Origin: Marinoscillum sp049115815
GTDB lineage: Bacteria; Bacteroidota; Bacteroidia; Cytophagales; Cyclobacteriaceae
DNA length: 64,000 bases
Reading direction: 5' to 3'
Assembly (NCBI GenBank): GCA_049115815.1
Contig: JAGDZO010000004.1
Span: forward strand, 1 to 64,000
In this document: in pieces, positions 30,062 to 38,959 of the stretch
Layout of the letters: every line of letters starts with the position of its first letter
Position numbering within the stretch: the stretch's first letter is position 1
Notes under the pieces: model-generated
What the model was told of the DNA's origin: nothing
Seen by the model: the letters and a program-made list of their open reading frames with translations, nothing else
The model's database searches: none
Position numbers and translations under genes: made by a program

Positions 30062-32137
30062 TTAGTTCTTTCCTACTAAAGTCGCATCAGCCTTATCCTC
30101 GCCCAGGAGTATATTGACCTTAGCTTCTAGTGAATTGAGTCTCTCCAGTTGTTTTCTCAACTTGGCATTTTCTACTTCCAACTCAGATATGCGAGCCTCC
30201 TGATCTGCTGTTCGCTTGGCTAACTCCTGAGTGGCAGATACGTTGAGCATGGAGATGGCATCATAGTCTACAGTATGGAAATCATCTACCTCCTGACCAT
30301 AGACGAATATGCTATCAGGGTTTTTATCGAATGCTACTGTGAAAGATCTATCTCCCAATACTCCATCTACTTCCAAAAGCACCTTTTGATCGTCGATGAA
30401 TAATTGCACCTTATCTCCCGTATTTAGTTGATGGGTATCATGAAGACTTATTTTCAAACTTCCATTTGAATAAGTAACTCTTTTGGGGACTTCATAAATG
30501 TTTGGTATCACATTAGTGCTCTTAGTAACAGCCTGTGGGAAAATGGCTGCCACTTCTTGAGCGATTACTTTCTTCTCTACTTTATCGCCGTGTTGAACCT
30601 TATCGATGAAAGCATAATCGGTAATTGTAATTTGATTAAGTAAGTCAAGATCAGAATCATTATCCGATCTGGCAATAACTTCCTTTATTCGTTTGTCTGA
30701 TGCTGTGACAAAGCCTAACCCTCCATAGTTTCCATCCGCCCAAACAGAAAAAGGAGCGAAGTAACCAGAATTCCCACCGTTGGCGTTAGGCCAATCGATA
30801 ATTGCTCCAGAATTTCCAGATGAACCACTCCATGAATACGCTACGTTGGTACTTACGCTTGGAGAATTGGCTATGACCAATCGCGCCTGTGTAGGAGTAC
30901 TGGTCCCAATACCAACATTTCCACTAGTAGGTTGTAGTACTAATCCTCCTCCGCCGGTATTCTCAATGATTGTCCCAGTCCCTCCAGCACTTGTAGGCCT
31001 TACTATGAGATTGCTACTACCATGTTCTACGAAAATGCTTTTTTGGTCAGTACCATCAGTCTGTATCTCTAACCTGGTTGTTGACGGAATACGGCCAATA
31101 CCTACATTTCCCTCATTGTTAATAGTCATGACATCATTGTTATCCCATATATTACCGATTCGTAGATCGTCATTGATGGCTTCCATAAACCAATACTCGG
31201 TTGTTGTAGCACTGCCGTCACCATCATGATCAGCAGCCTTAAAGAAGTTCACTCTTCCTCCTGCATCTTCTCCCGTACCAGCTCCATATAGATCAATCCA
31301 CCCTCTAACCTCATCATCCTTGCCTACAATGATGTTTCTTCCAGCATGTACCGCTTCTCCACTAGGGTTAAGGTGTAAGGTTGAATTTGATGCATCATTT
31401 TGTGCAACAATAGAGGTGTCGTTAATCTCTAAATGCTTAGCTGAAATTGCTCCAACACTCAAATTACCATTATTGTCAATAGCAGCCTGATTCACTCCAT
31501 TGATTTGAAAATTGATGTTTCCGGTATTGTCACCATCATTATCTGCATTGATATTGATACTGGATGGATTCAAAAGTCCTGATGCCGGACCTGAAAAATT
31601 TGCCGTATTCAATGAGGTACCATCGTTGAACACGATACGCCCGTCAGGACCTTCCAGCTTCACTCCTCCTTGCTTGATGACGAGGGAGTCTTTGGCAAGC
31701 ACAATATTTCCTGTGGATGGAAATTTATTGTCTTGTCCCAAGATAGCCTTAGCGTATGGATATACCGTCAAGGCAATTCGTGGAGTCATCTCTGCAAAGT
31801 TCTCTACCGTCACTCCTACATAGTAGGTCTTATCAAACGCCAGCCCATCAAGAGAGGTGTTCTCGCCCAAGTTGGCCTGGAAGACACCATGCTTGGTTTT
31901 CAGACTGGTATAGGTATCTGACCATAAGGCAGTGCCACCTGTAGAAACGTCATAAATCTTGAATGTGACTGAATACGAGCCATCATTCATAGAGCTTCCG
32001 TTAGGGTCTCTCAGGACTCCCTGTATAGAGATGGTCTGTGCCATGGCTACAGACCCGATGAATAAAAGCACTGCTGCGGCTAAGTGTTTGGAAGTACGAC
32101 CTAGCTCTTTTGAAAGTAAATAGACGAATTGTTTCAT
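30062..32137 (-). CDS. Fibre-like exported protein with S74 intramolecular chaperone domain
   Basis: The product has 691 residues. Residues 1-33 form a long signal peptide ending AVLLFIGSVAMAQ. An N-terminal beta domain common in Bacteroidota fibre proteins (ISIQGVLRDPNGSSMNDGSY) follows, then repetitive beta-rich sequence typical of trimeric fibres (GNVGIGTSTP twice or nearly so). A peptidase S74/endosialidase-type chaperone domain starts near residue 480 with ASDKRIKEV and includes VIAQEVAAIFPQAV. The final ~45 residues are a heptad coiled coil (ISELEVENAKLRKQLERL). S74 domains trimerise fibres and usually cut themselves off at a Ser just before the DKR/DxR motif; that Ser is present here. 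No type IX sorting domain is seen, unlike the two downstream proteins. It is the first gene of the operon. A tail-spike-like surface fibre is my best reading. Confidence 0.85.
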   Translation of the reverse strand: MKQFVYLLSKELGRTSKHLAAAVLLFIGSVAMAQTISIQGVLRDPNGSSMNDGSYSVTFKIYDVSTGGTALWSDTYTSLKTKHGVFQANLGENTSLDGLAFDKTYYVGVTVENFAEMTPRIALTVYPYAKAILGQDNKFPSTGNIVLAKDSLVIKQGGVKLEGPDGRIVFNDGTSLNTANFSGPASGLLNPSSININADNDGDNTGNINFQINGVNQAAIDNNGNLSVGAISAKHLEINDTSIVAQNDASNSTLHLNPSGEAVHAGRNIIVGKDDEVRGWIDLYGAGTGEDAGGRVNFFKAADHDGDGSATTTEYWFMEAINDDLRIGNIWDNNDVMTINNEGNVGIGRIPSTTRLEIQTDGTDQKSIFVEHGSSNLIVRPTSAGGTGTIIENTGGGGLVLQPTSGNVGIGTSTPTQARLVIANSPSVSTNVAYSWSGSSGNSGAIIDWPNANGGNSGYFAPFSVWADGNYGGLGFVTASDKRIKEVIARSDNDSDLDLLNQITITDYAFIDKVQHGDKVEKKVIAQEVAAIFPQAVTKSTNVIPNIYEVPKRVTYSNGSLKISLHDTHQLNTGDKVQLFIDDQKVLLEVDGVLGDRSFTVAFDKNPDSIFVYGQEVDDFHTVDYDAISMLNVSATQELAKRTADQEARISELEVENAKLRKQLERLNSLEAKVNILLGEDKADATLVGKN

Positions 32138-32428
32138 GGTATTAGCGATTACTGGATAGTATAAAGATTTCAGTTTTGTGTGAATTTGAACTATATCAAG
32201 ATCAATTTGAATTCGACCAAGTTATTGCCATTCCATTATCAAATTCTTGCCAATCTTTATCTCATTTCGGCCAGTGCTATATGATTCAATGCGCCTAAAA
32301 AAGTCAAAAACACATCCAAATGAGGATGATAACAGGGTTCAACTTAAATCGATAGGCTTGCATCTACACCTAGCTACTATACTGTGAATTTTTGATGATC
32401 ATTGATTTTCATCCTACTTTTAGCTTTG
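32138..32428. other. Divergent intergenic region between exoprotein operon and hybrid kinase
   Basis: The 291 bp between the ATG of the S74 gene and the ATG of the hybrid regulator must hold both promoters. The sequence is AT-rich. A box TAGCTTTG (32421-32428) fits the Bacteroidota -7 consensus TAnnTTTG, but it directly touches the ATG and has no well-spaced TTTG upstream, so I do not call it a promoter. No clear operator was found. Confidence 0.4.
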
Positions 32429-35089
32429 ATGAGCCTTCGGTACTTCCTTCTACTTATATGCTTTTCTGTATCTATACATCTCTCAGTGGCTGGTGAGCGA
32501 TTGGGGTTTCAAGATTTTGAAATCTACCCTGATACAGAGGACCTAAGCTTCCAAGAGCTCCTAAGGCTTGAGCGAAATGGAGCAATTGCTTTTCATGAAT
32601 ATGATGGCCTTTCTCCTGCTGTAAATTACTATTGGATCAAAGTTGATTCTGAACTTCTAAAATATGGCGACTACCTACTGCTCTCTAATTACTTTGAGCG
32701 CATAGAAGGATATCACAGTGAAGATCCTATGCCTTTCTCTCTTGCTGGTAGCTTGATTGAAATGAAAGACCGCCAATACAAAAAGGGGTTCTACAGGAGT
32801 GTGCTTTCCATTCCACCAGAAAAGCAAACAATCTATATCAAGCTCATAAGTGAAGGAGGCAACTCTATCGCCAGCAGGTCTCTGTCGCACCTTGAGGTAA
32901 TCAGCGAAGAAGAACTAGAAAATCAGTCAGATCTAATATCGACCGTGTTCACCCTACTGACAGGAATGGAGATTATCATTCTGATTATCAATCTGTTTTT
33001 GATCTATCTCAAACCAAGTAGAACGGGAATTTTCTATGTCTTCTTCATCCTAACGGGAATGTTACTTGTGATTTTTAACACGCAAGTATTCATTCATCAA
33101 CTAGGCATACCCGTCTTTGTGGGCCACTTTGTAGAAATAATACTAGGAGCGGTCATAGTCGTAAGTTTCAATCAATTTTCGGTTTACTTTCTCAATGCCA
33201 AAAGGCACTCGAAATGGTTACATAGGGTACTGACATTCCCAATTTATATCCCGGTTCTTTTATCGATTTGGTATCAAAACGGATACTATTTCCCTTTACT
33301 AGCTACAGTATATTTTCTAGTTAGCTTGTGTTTCATTGGCCTACTTGTCTGGAAGGCTTGGGAGAATGATCCGAAAAATGCCAGGACTTTTGTAATTGCA
33401 AATGGTTTCTCGATAGTAGCCGCTATCATCATGACACTTGCGCTCAAGGACATTATTCCCCATCATTTTCTTACTACCAATGTTGTTTTTCTTGGTTTCA
33501 TCTTCAGAGACACACACTTTACCATCAATCTGGTCACGCGCTATTTTCATCTGCAAAAAGACGCAATGGTGCACGAGGCATTGATAGAAAAACTAGAAGA
33601 AGACAAACAGTCACTTAAGCGAATCGAACAACTCAAAACACAATTTTTCAACAATGCTTCGCATGAACTCCGAACACCATTAACGCTAGTGCTATCGCCT
33701 TTGGAACAGACGCTCAAGGACGAGTCTCTTTCCGAACCCATCAAACGCGAGTTGGCACTATCGCTCAACAACGGAAAATATCTACTACAGCTCATCAACG
33801 AAATGCTAGATCTGGCTAAGCTAGATCATGGAAAACTGGAGCTACTGAGACAACCAACTGATGTAGTGGAAGTAGTCAAAAACATCAAGGAAAATTTCCG
33901 CTCATTTGCCAATACGCGAAAGCAGACGCTATTTATCACGCACTCCGAAGAATCTATCATGGCTATGTTAGACCATGATAAATTCGAGAAAATCATGATC
34001 AATTTGATTTCCAATGCAATCAAATACAGCGATCAACAAGGGAAGATCTTCATCGAATTAAACCCTGAAGGTGAAGATCTTGAAATTAGGTTGACAGATG
34101 AAGGGGTGGGTATCAGACCAGATGATCTACCCAATATTTTTAATCGCTATTTTCAGTCGGGAGAAATAGATCAGACAGGGGGCACTGGTATTGGGCTAGC
34201 CATCGTAAAGGAGTTTGTAGAGCTGCACGGTGGTACGGTGACTTGTACGAGTACTATAGGACGTGGAACTACTTTCACACTACGTTTTCCTAAAGTGATT
34301 CCTCACGATCAAAAAAACATTAGGATAGCATCCACTTTAGATTTAGATGAGACCAAGCAAACATTACTTTTAGTAGAGGATCATATGGAAATGAGCGGCT
34401 ATCTGAAGGAAAAACTCAATGAATTCAATGTGGTCAGTGCTTCAAATGGGGAAGAAGCCTGGAATCAGCTTCAAAATGGACTTGTTCCAAGCCTTATTCT
34501 GACTGACTATATGATGCCCGTGATGAATGGATATGAGTTTGCCCAGAAATTAAAGTCCGAAAAGAAATACAAAGACATTCCTATAATTTTTCTCTCAGCC
34601 AGAACCCTCTCAGAAGACAAGGTGAAAATCCTAAATCTGGGAGTCGATGATTATATAATCAAGCCTTTTGACTTAGATGAACTAAAAGCACGTATTTTCA
34701 ATGCGCTAGAAGTAAGCGAAAAACGCAGAGAGCAGCTTGCTGAAGGAACCGACCATTTTATTGAAGAGAACGAAAGTAGTTTCAAACTTGATTTGGATAG
34801 ATATATCCATGAAAACATTGCTGTGGCAAGCTTATCCAATGCTACACTCGCCAATCACTTTTCTTTAAGCGAACGAAACTTAAATCGTCGTGTGAAGTCC
34901 GTGGCGGGTAAAAGCCCCGCATCCTATATCAAAGAGCTGCGTTTGCAAAAGGCCCGATTACTACTAGAAACCAATTCTGAAATGTCAGTTTCTGAGGTGG
35001 CATACACTTGTGGACTTGATAATCTCGCTCACTTCAGTCAGTCATTTAAAAAGCGGTTTGGAAAACTGCCTAGTCAATACAAGGAATGA
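32429..35089 (+). CDS. Hybrid two-component sensor: 7TM histidine kinase, receiver and AraC DNA-binding domain
   Basis: The product has 886 residues from the ATG at 32429; the frame extends to a TTG at 32402, but the ATG gives a clean signal peptide (MSLRYFLLLICFSVSIHLS). An extracytoplasmic N-terminal domain resembling 7TMR-DISMED2 is followed by about seven membrane segments (near residues 170-375) and a coiled coil. A HisKA domain has phosphoacceptor His412 in ASHELRTP, and the HATPase has N, G1 and G2 boxes (SNAIKYS, DEGVGI, GTGIGLAI). A receiver domain has phosphoacceptor Asp693 in LILTDYMMP, and a C-terminal AraC helix-turn-helix contains SVSEVAYTCGL. One polypeptide therefore senses, phosphorelays and binds DNA. 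It is divergent from the exoprotein operon, an obvious candidate target, and 19 bp upstream of another kinase gene. Ligand is unknown; targets are inference. Confidence 0.92.
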   Translation: MSLRYFLLLICFSVSIHLSVAGERLGFQDFEIYPDTEDLSFQELLRLERNGAIAFHEYDGLSPAVNYYWIKVDSELLKYGDYLLLSNYFERIEGYHSEDPMPFSLAGSLIEMKDRQYKKGFYRSVLSIPPEKQTIYIKLISEGGNSIASRSLSHLEVISEEELENQSDLISTVFTLLTGMEIIILIINLFLIYLKPSRTGIFYVFFILTGMLLVIFNTQVFIHQLGIPVFVGHFVEIILGAVIVVSFNQFSVYFLNAKRHSKWLHRVLTFPIYIPVLLSIWYQNGYYFPLLATVYFLVSLCFIGLLVWKAWENDPKNARTFVIANGFSIVAAIIMTLALKDIIPHHFLTTNVVFLGFIFRDTHFTINLVTRYFHLQKDAMVHEALIEKLEEDKQSLKRIEQLKTQFFNNASHELRTPLTLVLSPLEQTLKDESLSEPIKRELALSLNNGKYLLQLINEMLDLAKLDHGKLELLRQPTDVVEVVKNIKENFRSFANTRKQTLFITHSEESIMAMLDHDKFEKIMINLISNAIKYSDQQGKIFIELNPEGEDLEIRLTDEGVGIRPDDLPNIFNRYFQSGEIDQTGGTGIGLAIVKEFVELHGGTVTCTSTIGRGTTFTLRFPKVIPHDQKNIRIASTLDLDETKQTLLLVEDHMEMSGYLKEKLNEFNVVSASNGEEAWNQLQNGLVPSLILTDYMMPVMNGYEFAQKLKSEKKYKDIPIIFLSARTLSEDKVKILNLGVDDYIIKPFDLDELKARIFNALEVSEKRREQLAEGTDHFIEENESSFKLDLDRYIHENIAVASLSNATLANHFSLSERNLNRRVKSVAGKSPASYIKELRLQKARLLLETNSEMSVSEVAYTCGLDNLAHFSQSFKKRFGKLPSQYKE

Positions 35090-35108
35090 GCCTTCTGAGA
35101 AATTTTAT

Positions 35109-36527
35109 ATGTCCCATGCAATTCTTTGGGGTTCTTGTCACTATTTTACACGATTGAAAAATACCAGCACATCTAAAATTACCGTTCACAACAAACTCGA
35201 GAAGCGTCTTTTTGAGTATATCAACCTCATTCTATTCTTTCTAGGTAGCTATTTGGCAGTACAAGCCTATTGGAAAATAGAGGGGCATCTTGACATAGCC
35301 ATAGCGGATTTTGTCCTTGCACTTCTTGGTTTAGCGTTTTACATCTTGTCGAGAAAAGGATATTTCCAGATGCTAAGGATTCCCTTCATCGGTCTCATCA
35401 TTCTCACGCTCATTTATTTTTGGTTCAGTGTAGGTGGATACAAAGGCAATATGGCCATAGGCGCCAGTATGGTAGGAATTATAGCCATTACACTTTGTCC
35501 TAAAGAATTCAAACCACACTGCCTAATCATTTTTTGTGGCTTACTCATAGTCTTGACGGTCATTCAAGCCCTGGCACCAGACACCATCAAACCCATCCCG
35601 GCTAGCGAAAGCATCCGACCAATAACTTTTGTAATGCTGTCCCTAGTGACGCTTTACATTTCTTTTCATATCAAAAGCCAATACGATAGTGATCGAGATC
35701 TGATGGTAAATCAAAACATAGAACTCGAAACGCTGAACACAAAACTTAGTCGTACCAATGAAGAACTTCAGGAAACCATCAGCAAATTAAATGATGCCAA
35801 AAACCACCTGATTCAGTCAGAAAAGATGGCTTCCGTAGGCCGAATCACGTCCGGGTTGGCGCATGAACTCAACAACCCGATGAACTATGTGGCAGGGAGC
35901 ATCATGCCTATCAAAAACAACTTATCTGAAATCAAAGAACGCATACCCTCCGAGACAGTAGAATCATTATCTAGCCAATTTGAAGAGGTAGAACTTTTAC
36001 TTAACAATATAGCTGAGGGTTCGTCCAAAATCTCCTCCGCCATTTCCAATTTAGTCAAGGTGTCCCCTCAAAAGGACTTTTCGAATTACAATAAGTTTGA
36101 TCTCTCTGAAGCCATAGAAGAAAAACTGCACCAGTTTGGTCAGAAATGGCCCGATCTCAATTTGAAGTTCCAGATTACTCCGGGTATAGTCATCAATGGT
36201 AGAGAGCTAGAGATCATCCAGGCTTTCAAATATCTCATGGAAAATGCCATAGACGCCACAAGATCACTGAGCAATCCCACAATAGAAGTGAAAGTAAAAG
36301 CTGAGGATAACACAGCTATTCTTGAGGTACTCAACAATGGCGCACCTATCGAAGAACATGTGGTAGCCAAAATGTACGAACCCTTTTATACAACTGACGA
36401 TACCGGGGAGCGACTAGGGCTAGGGCTATATTTTGTCTATAGTATTGTTGTAAAGCATAGCGGCAAGTTGATCTATGGCAGAGTAGAGGATAATACATGC
36501 TTCATGCTCAAATTCCCATTGAGCTAA
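35109..36527 (+). CDS. Membrane sensor histidine kinase, orphan (paralogue of 37514-38878)
   Basis: The product is about 472 residues from the ATG at 35109. The frame is open further back to 35010, but that would lie inside the preceding gene. A TTG at 35154 gives a better match to the N-terminus of the paralogue, so the start is uncertain. There are five or six membrane segments in the first 200 residues, then a coiled coil and a HisKA-like dimerisation helix with phosphoacceptor His252 in LAHELNNPMNYV (numbering from 35109). The HATPase domain has LMENAIDATRS and GLGLYFVYSIV. No receiver or regulator domain and no separate response regulator gene is next to it. It may share a transcript with the hybrid regulator 19 bp upstream. 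Substrate and signal are unknown. Confidence 0.85.
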   Translation: MSHAILWGSCHYFTRLKNTSTSKITVHNKLEKRLFEYINLILFFLGSYLAVQAYWKIEGHLDIAIADFVLALLGLAFYILSRKGYFQMLRIPFIGLIILTLIYFWFSVGGYKGNMAIGASMVGIIAITLCPKEFKPHCLIIFCGLLIVLTVIQALAPDTIKPIPASESIRPITFVMLSLVTLYISFHIKSQYDSDRDLMVNQNIELETLNTKLSRTNEELQETISKLNDAKNHLIQSEKMASVGRITSGLAHELNNPMNYVAGSIMPIKNNLSEIKERIPSETVESLSSQFEEVELLLNNIAEGSSKISSAISNLVKVSPQKDFSNYNKFDLSEAIEEKLHQFGQKWPDLNLKFQITPGIVINGRELEIIQAFKYLMENAIDATRSLSNPTIEVKVKAEDNTAILEVLNNGAPIEEHVVAKMYEPFYTTDDTGERLGLGLYFVYSIVVKHSGKLIYGRVEDNTCFMLKFPLS

Positions 36528-36622
36528 CCGTCTATCACATTAGGGATTTGATGCAGCATAAATCTTCTGTGTCTCATATCAATTTGATTTAACTTGAAGA
36601 CACACAATTCAACCCTTGCACT

Positions 36623-37489
36623 ATGAAAGCTCTTTTCTTGACACTGCCATTAGTCCTTTTGTTTTCTCGTCCAGAAGCATCCCTTTCCGAGAAGCCCTCG
36701 AATCGATTAGATAATAATATAGCCAAATGCCATAGCACAGTACAGACTTTTGCAGCTCTTGCGGATGACCCTGCTTTCGGAAAGATTCATTTGGATCCAG
36801 AAGAGTACGTATTGCAAAATGCGAAAGGAAAAATGATCACCTATGATGTAAAGGACGGTGAGCAGGCAAACGCATATTACGTGCCTGCAAAAAAGAAAAG
36901 CAATGAATATTTATTCGTCATTCACGAATGGTACGGGCTGAATGAATTCGTGAAATCACAATCCGATATCTTCTCTGATAGATTTAAAAATATGAACATC
37001 ATCGCCCTAGACCTCTATGATGGAAATGTAGCTGATAACAGAGAGGATGCTAGGAAATACATGCAGTCAGTAACCACCGAGCGTGCCATGGCCATCATTG
37101 CAGGAGCACAAGCATTTGCCGGGGAAGATGCTGACATATTTACTGTTGGGTGGTGCTTTGGTGGCGGATGGTCCTTGCAGTCAGCCATCGAGTTGGGTGA
37201 TCAAGCCAAAGGAGCAATCATGTTTTATGGCATGCCCGAAAATGACTTGGAGCGTCTCGGCACTTTGAAATGTGATGTGCTAGGTATATTCGCAACCAAA
37301 GATCGATGGATTAATCAGGAGGTGGCTGATAAGTTCGAGACCAATATGGCAAAGATTCCTAACCAACTAACATTGAAGTCTTACGAAGCAGACCATGGTT
37401 TTGCTAACCCTAGCAACCCGATCTATGACGAAGAAGCCGCAACGGATGCTTATCAGCAAATGGCAGATTTTATTGCTGCCAGGAGATAA
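36623..37489 (+). CDS. Exported dienelactone hydrolase family protein
   Basis: The product has 288 residues with a signal peptide (MKALFLTLPLVLLFSRPEAS). It is an alpha/beta hydrolase of the dienelactone hydrolase family, in which a Cys is the nucleophile. Visible catalytic residues are Cys178 in GWCFGGGW, Asp227 in TKDRW and His258 in ADHGFANPSNP, and Glu102 in HEWYGLN fits the Glu that activates the Cys. The set is intact, so an active esterase/lactonase is likely. True dienelactone hydrolases act in chloro-catechol breakdown inside the cell; this export signal suggests another ester substrate in the periplasm. It lies between two paralogous sensor kinases, 95 bp after the first and 24 bp before the second, so the second kinase is probably co-transcribed with it. 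Confidence 0.88.
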   Translation: MKALFLTLPLVLLFSRPEASLSEKPSNRLDNNIAKCHSTVQTFAALADDPAFGKIHLDPEEYVLQNAKGKMITYDVKDGEQANAYYVPAKKKSNEYLFVIHEWYGLNEFVKSQSDIFSDRFKNMNIIALDLYDGNVADNREDARKYMQSVTTERAMAIIAGAQAFAGEDADIFTVGWCFGGGWSLQSAIELGDQAKGAIMFYGMPENDLERLGTLKCDVLGIFATKDRWINQEVADKFETNMAKIPNQLTLKSYEADHGFANPSNPIYDEEAATDAYQQMADFIAARR

Positions 37490-37513
37490 ATAGGAGTTGA
37501 ACTTATCCACAAT

Positions 37514-38878
37514 ATGAGTTTCATTCCTGATCTTAAGAATGCTATACCTCTCGAAAAGCGAGTTTTCAAATCCGTATGCCTGATCATGTTTGTGCTCATG
37601 TCATATCTGGGGGGCCAGGCGTTGTGGCTGTTCGGCATTACGCCTCTCTCTATCATTGAAATCTTGATGGCTCTTCTGGGTGTTCTCTTCCTTTTGCTTT
37701 CGAATAAAGGATATTTTCACAGACTAAGGTGGATTCTTATTACAATACTAATCTGTTGTTGCCCTTATTTTTGGGTATCACTTGGAGGATATTATGGTTC
37801 TATGAGAGTAGGAATAATTATGGTAGGGATAATTGTTGTCCTGCTATCATCCAAGAATAGAAAATTTACCCTCTTCATTTTCTTCTATGTGTTGGTAGTC
37901 ACACTTCATCTTATCCAATACCACTATCCCGAGGTGATTGTAAAAAGTAATCTGAACATTGAAAATGCGTTTTTCAATAACATCGTATATGTGACCGCAA
38001 TTCTATATGTAATGCTGCTTACAAAATCGGAGTATGATAAAGAAAGAAATAGGACTGATAAAAAAAATGAAGATCTCATATCACTAAATCATAGTCTAGC
38101 CGAGTCAAACGAGGAATTAAAAATAACTCTAGATAAATTAACCGCCACACAAAGCCAGCTTATAGAATCTGAAAAAATGGCCTCAGTAGGGAGGATGACC
38201 TCAGGGCTTGCACATGAACTTAATAATCCCCTTAACTACGTTTCTGGAGGGATCATACCAATCCTCAATAATATTGTTGAAATCAAATCATTATTAGATG
38301 AGTCAACTTTTAAGAAGGCAAGTGCCAGTTTCGAAGAGTTGGAAATCCTCTTGAAGCATGTAGGAGAAGGTTCATCTAAAATATCATCCGTTATAGACAA
38401 CTTGGTACGCGTCTCAGCTGGGCAACAAGGAAAAGGCTATCAAAAATTTGATTTCTCATATTTCCTCGAAGAGTTAATTAGCACTTACAGTAAAGGTCAT
38501 CCAGAAATTGAATTAATCAAGGATATCCAGCCTGCACTCATCGTTAAGGGTCAAGCTCTTGAAATCATTCAGGCGATTAAGGTTATTCTAGACAATGCAC
38601 TAGAGGCAAAAAGAGGAAATACTCAAACGAAAATTTCTGTCTCTCTAAAAAGTTCCGAAAATGCCGCGCTACTTACTATTGGCAATAATGGAGCGGATAT
38701 AGAGAAAGCGGTGGTTGACCATATATTTGATCCCTTTTTTACAACCAAAACAGACCAAAAGCACCTTGGTTTGGGACTTTATTTCGCATATGGGGTAATC
38801 AAACGTCATGGAGGAAGTATCACATATCAGCGCAAGTCTGAAGAAACCTATTTTATGCTGAACGTTCCTCTTTGCTGA
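37514..38878 (+). CDS. Membrane sensor histidine kinase, orphan (paralogue of 35109-36527)
   Basis: The product has 454 residues. The N-terminal membrane region (about residues 20-170) follows the same pattern as the kinase at 35109, with shared landmarks LEKR, then SNKGYF versus SRKGYF, and VSLGGYYGSM versus FSVGGYKGNM. A coiled coil leads to SEKMASVGRMTSGLAHELNNPLNYV with phosphoacceptor His234, and an HATPase with LDNALEAKRGN and GLGLYFAYGVI. It has no receiver domain and no neighbouring response regulator. The two kinases probably arose by duplication, with the hydrolase gene between them. Their partner may be the receiver of the hybrid protein at 32429 or something distant; this cannot be told from sequence alone. 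Confidence 0.87.
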   Translation: MSFIPDLKNAIPLEKRVFKSVCLIMFVLMSYLGGQALWLFGITPLSIIEILMALLGVLFLLLSNKGYFHRLRWILITILICCCPYFWVSLGGYYGSMRVGIIMVGIIVVLLSSKNRKFTLFIFFYVLVVTLHLIQYHYPEVIVKSNLNIENAFFNNIVYVTAILYVMLLTKSEYDKERNRTDKKNEDLISLNHSLAESNEELKITLDKLTATQSQLIESEKMASVGRMTSGLAHELNNPLNYVSGGIIPILNNIVEIKSLLDESTFKKASASFEELEILLKHVGEGSSKISSVIDNLVRVSAGQQGKGYQKFDFSYFLEELISTYSKGHPEIELIKDIQPALIVKGQALEIIQAIKVILDNALEAKRGNTQTKISVSLKSSENAALLTIGNNGADIEKAVVDHIFDPFFTTKTDQKHLGLGLYFAYGVIKRHGGSITYQRKSEETYFMLNVPLC

Positions 38879-38959
38879 AAACCAGAATTAGTAGAAACCC
38901 TCATTCAGAAGACGAAATTCTCATTTCTTTTCCTTCTAGGTTCTACTACCTTTACTGCT

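Noticed and set aside
30780..31229. 149-residue plus-strand frame
   Set aside because: Antisense to the S74 fibre gene; Pro/Ser/Leu-rich translation typical of a shadow frame.
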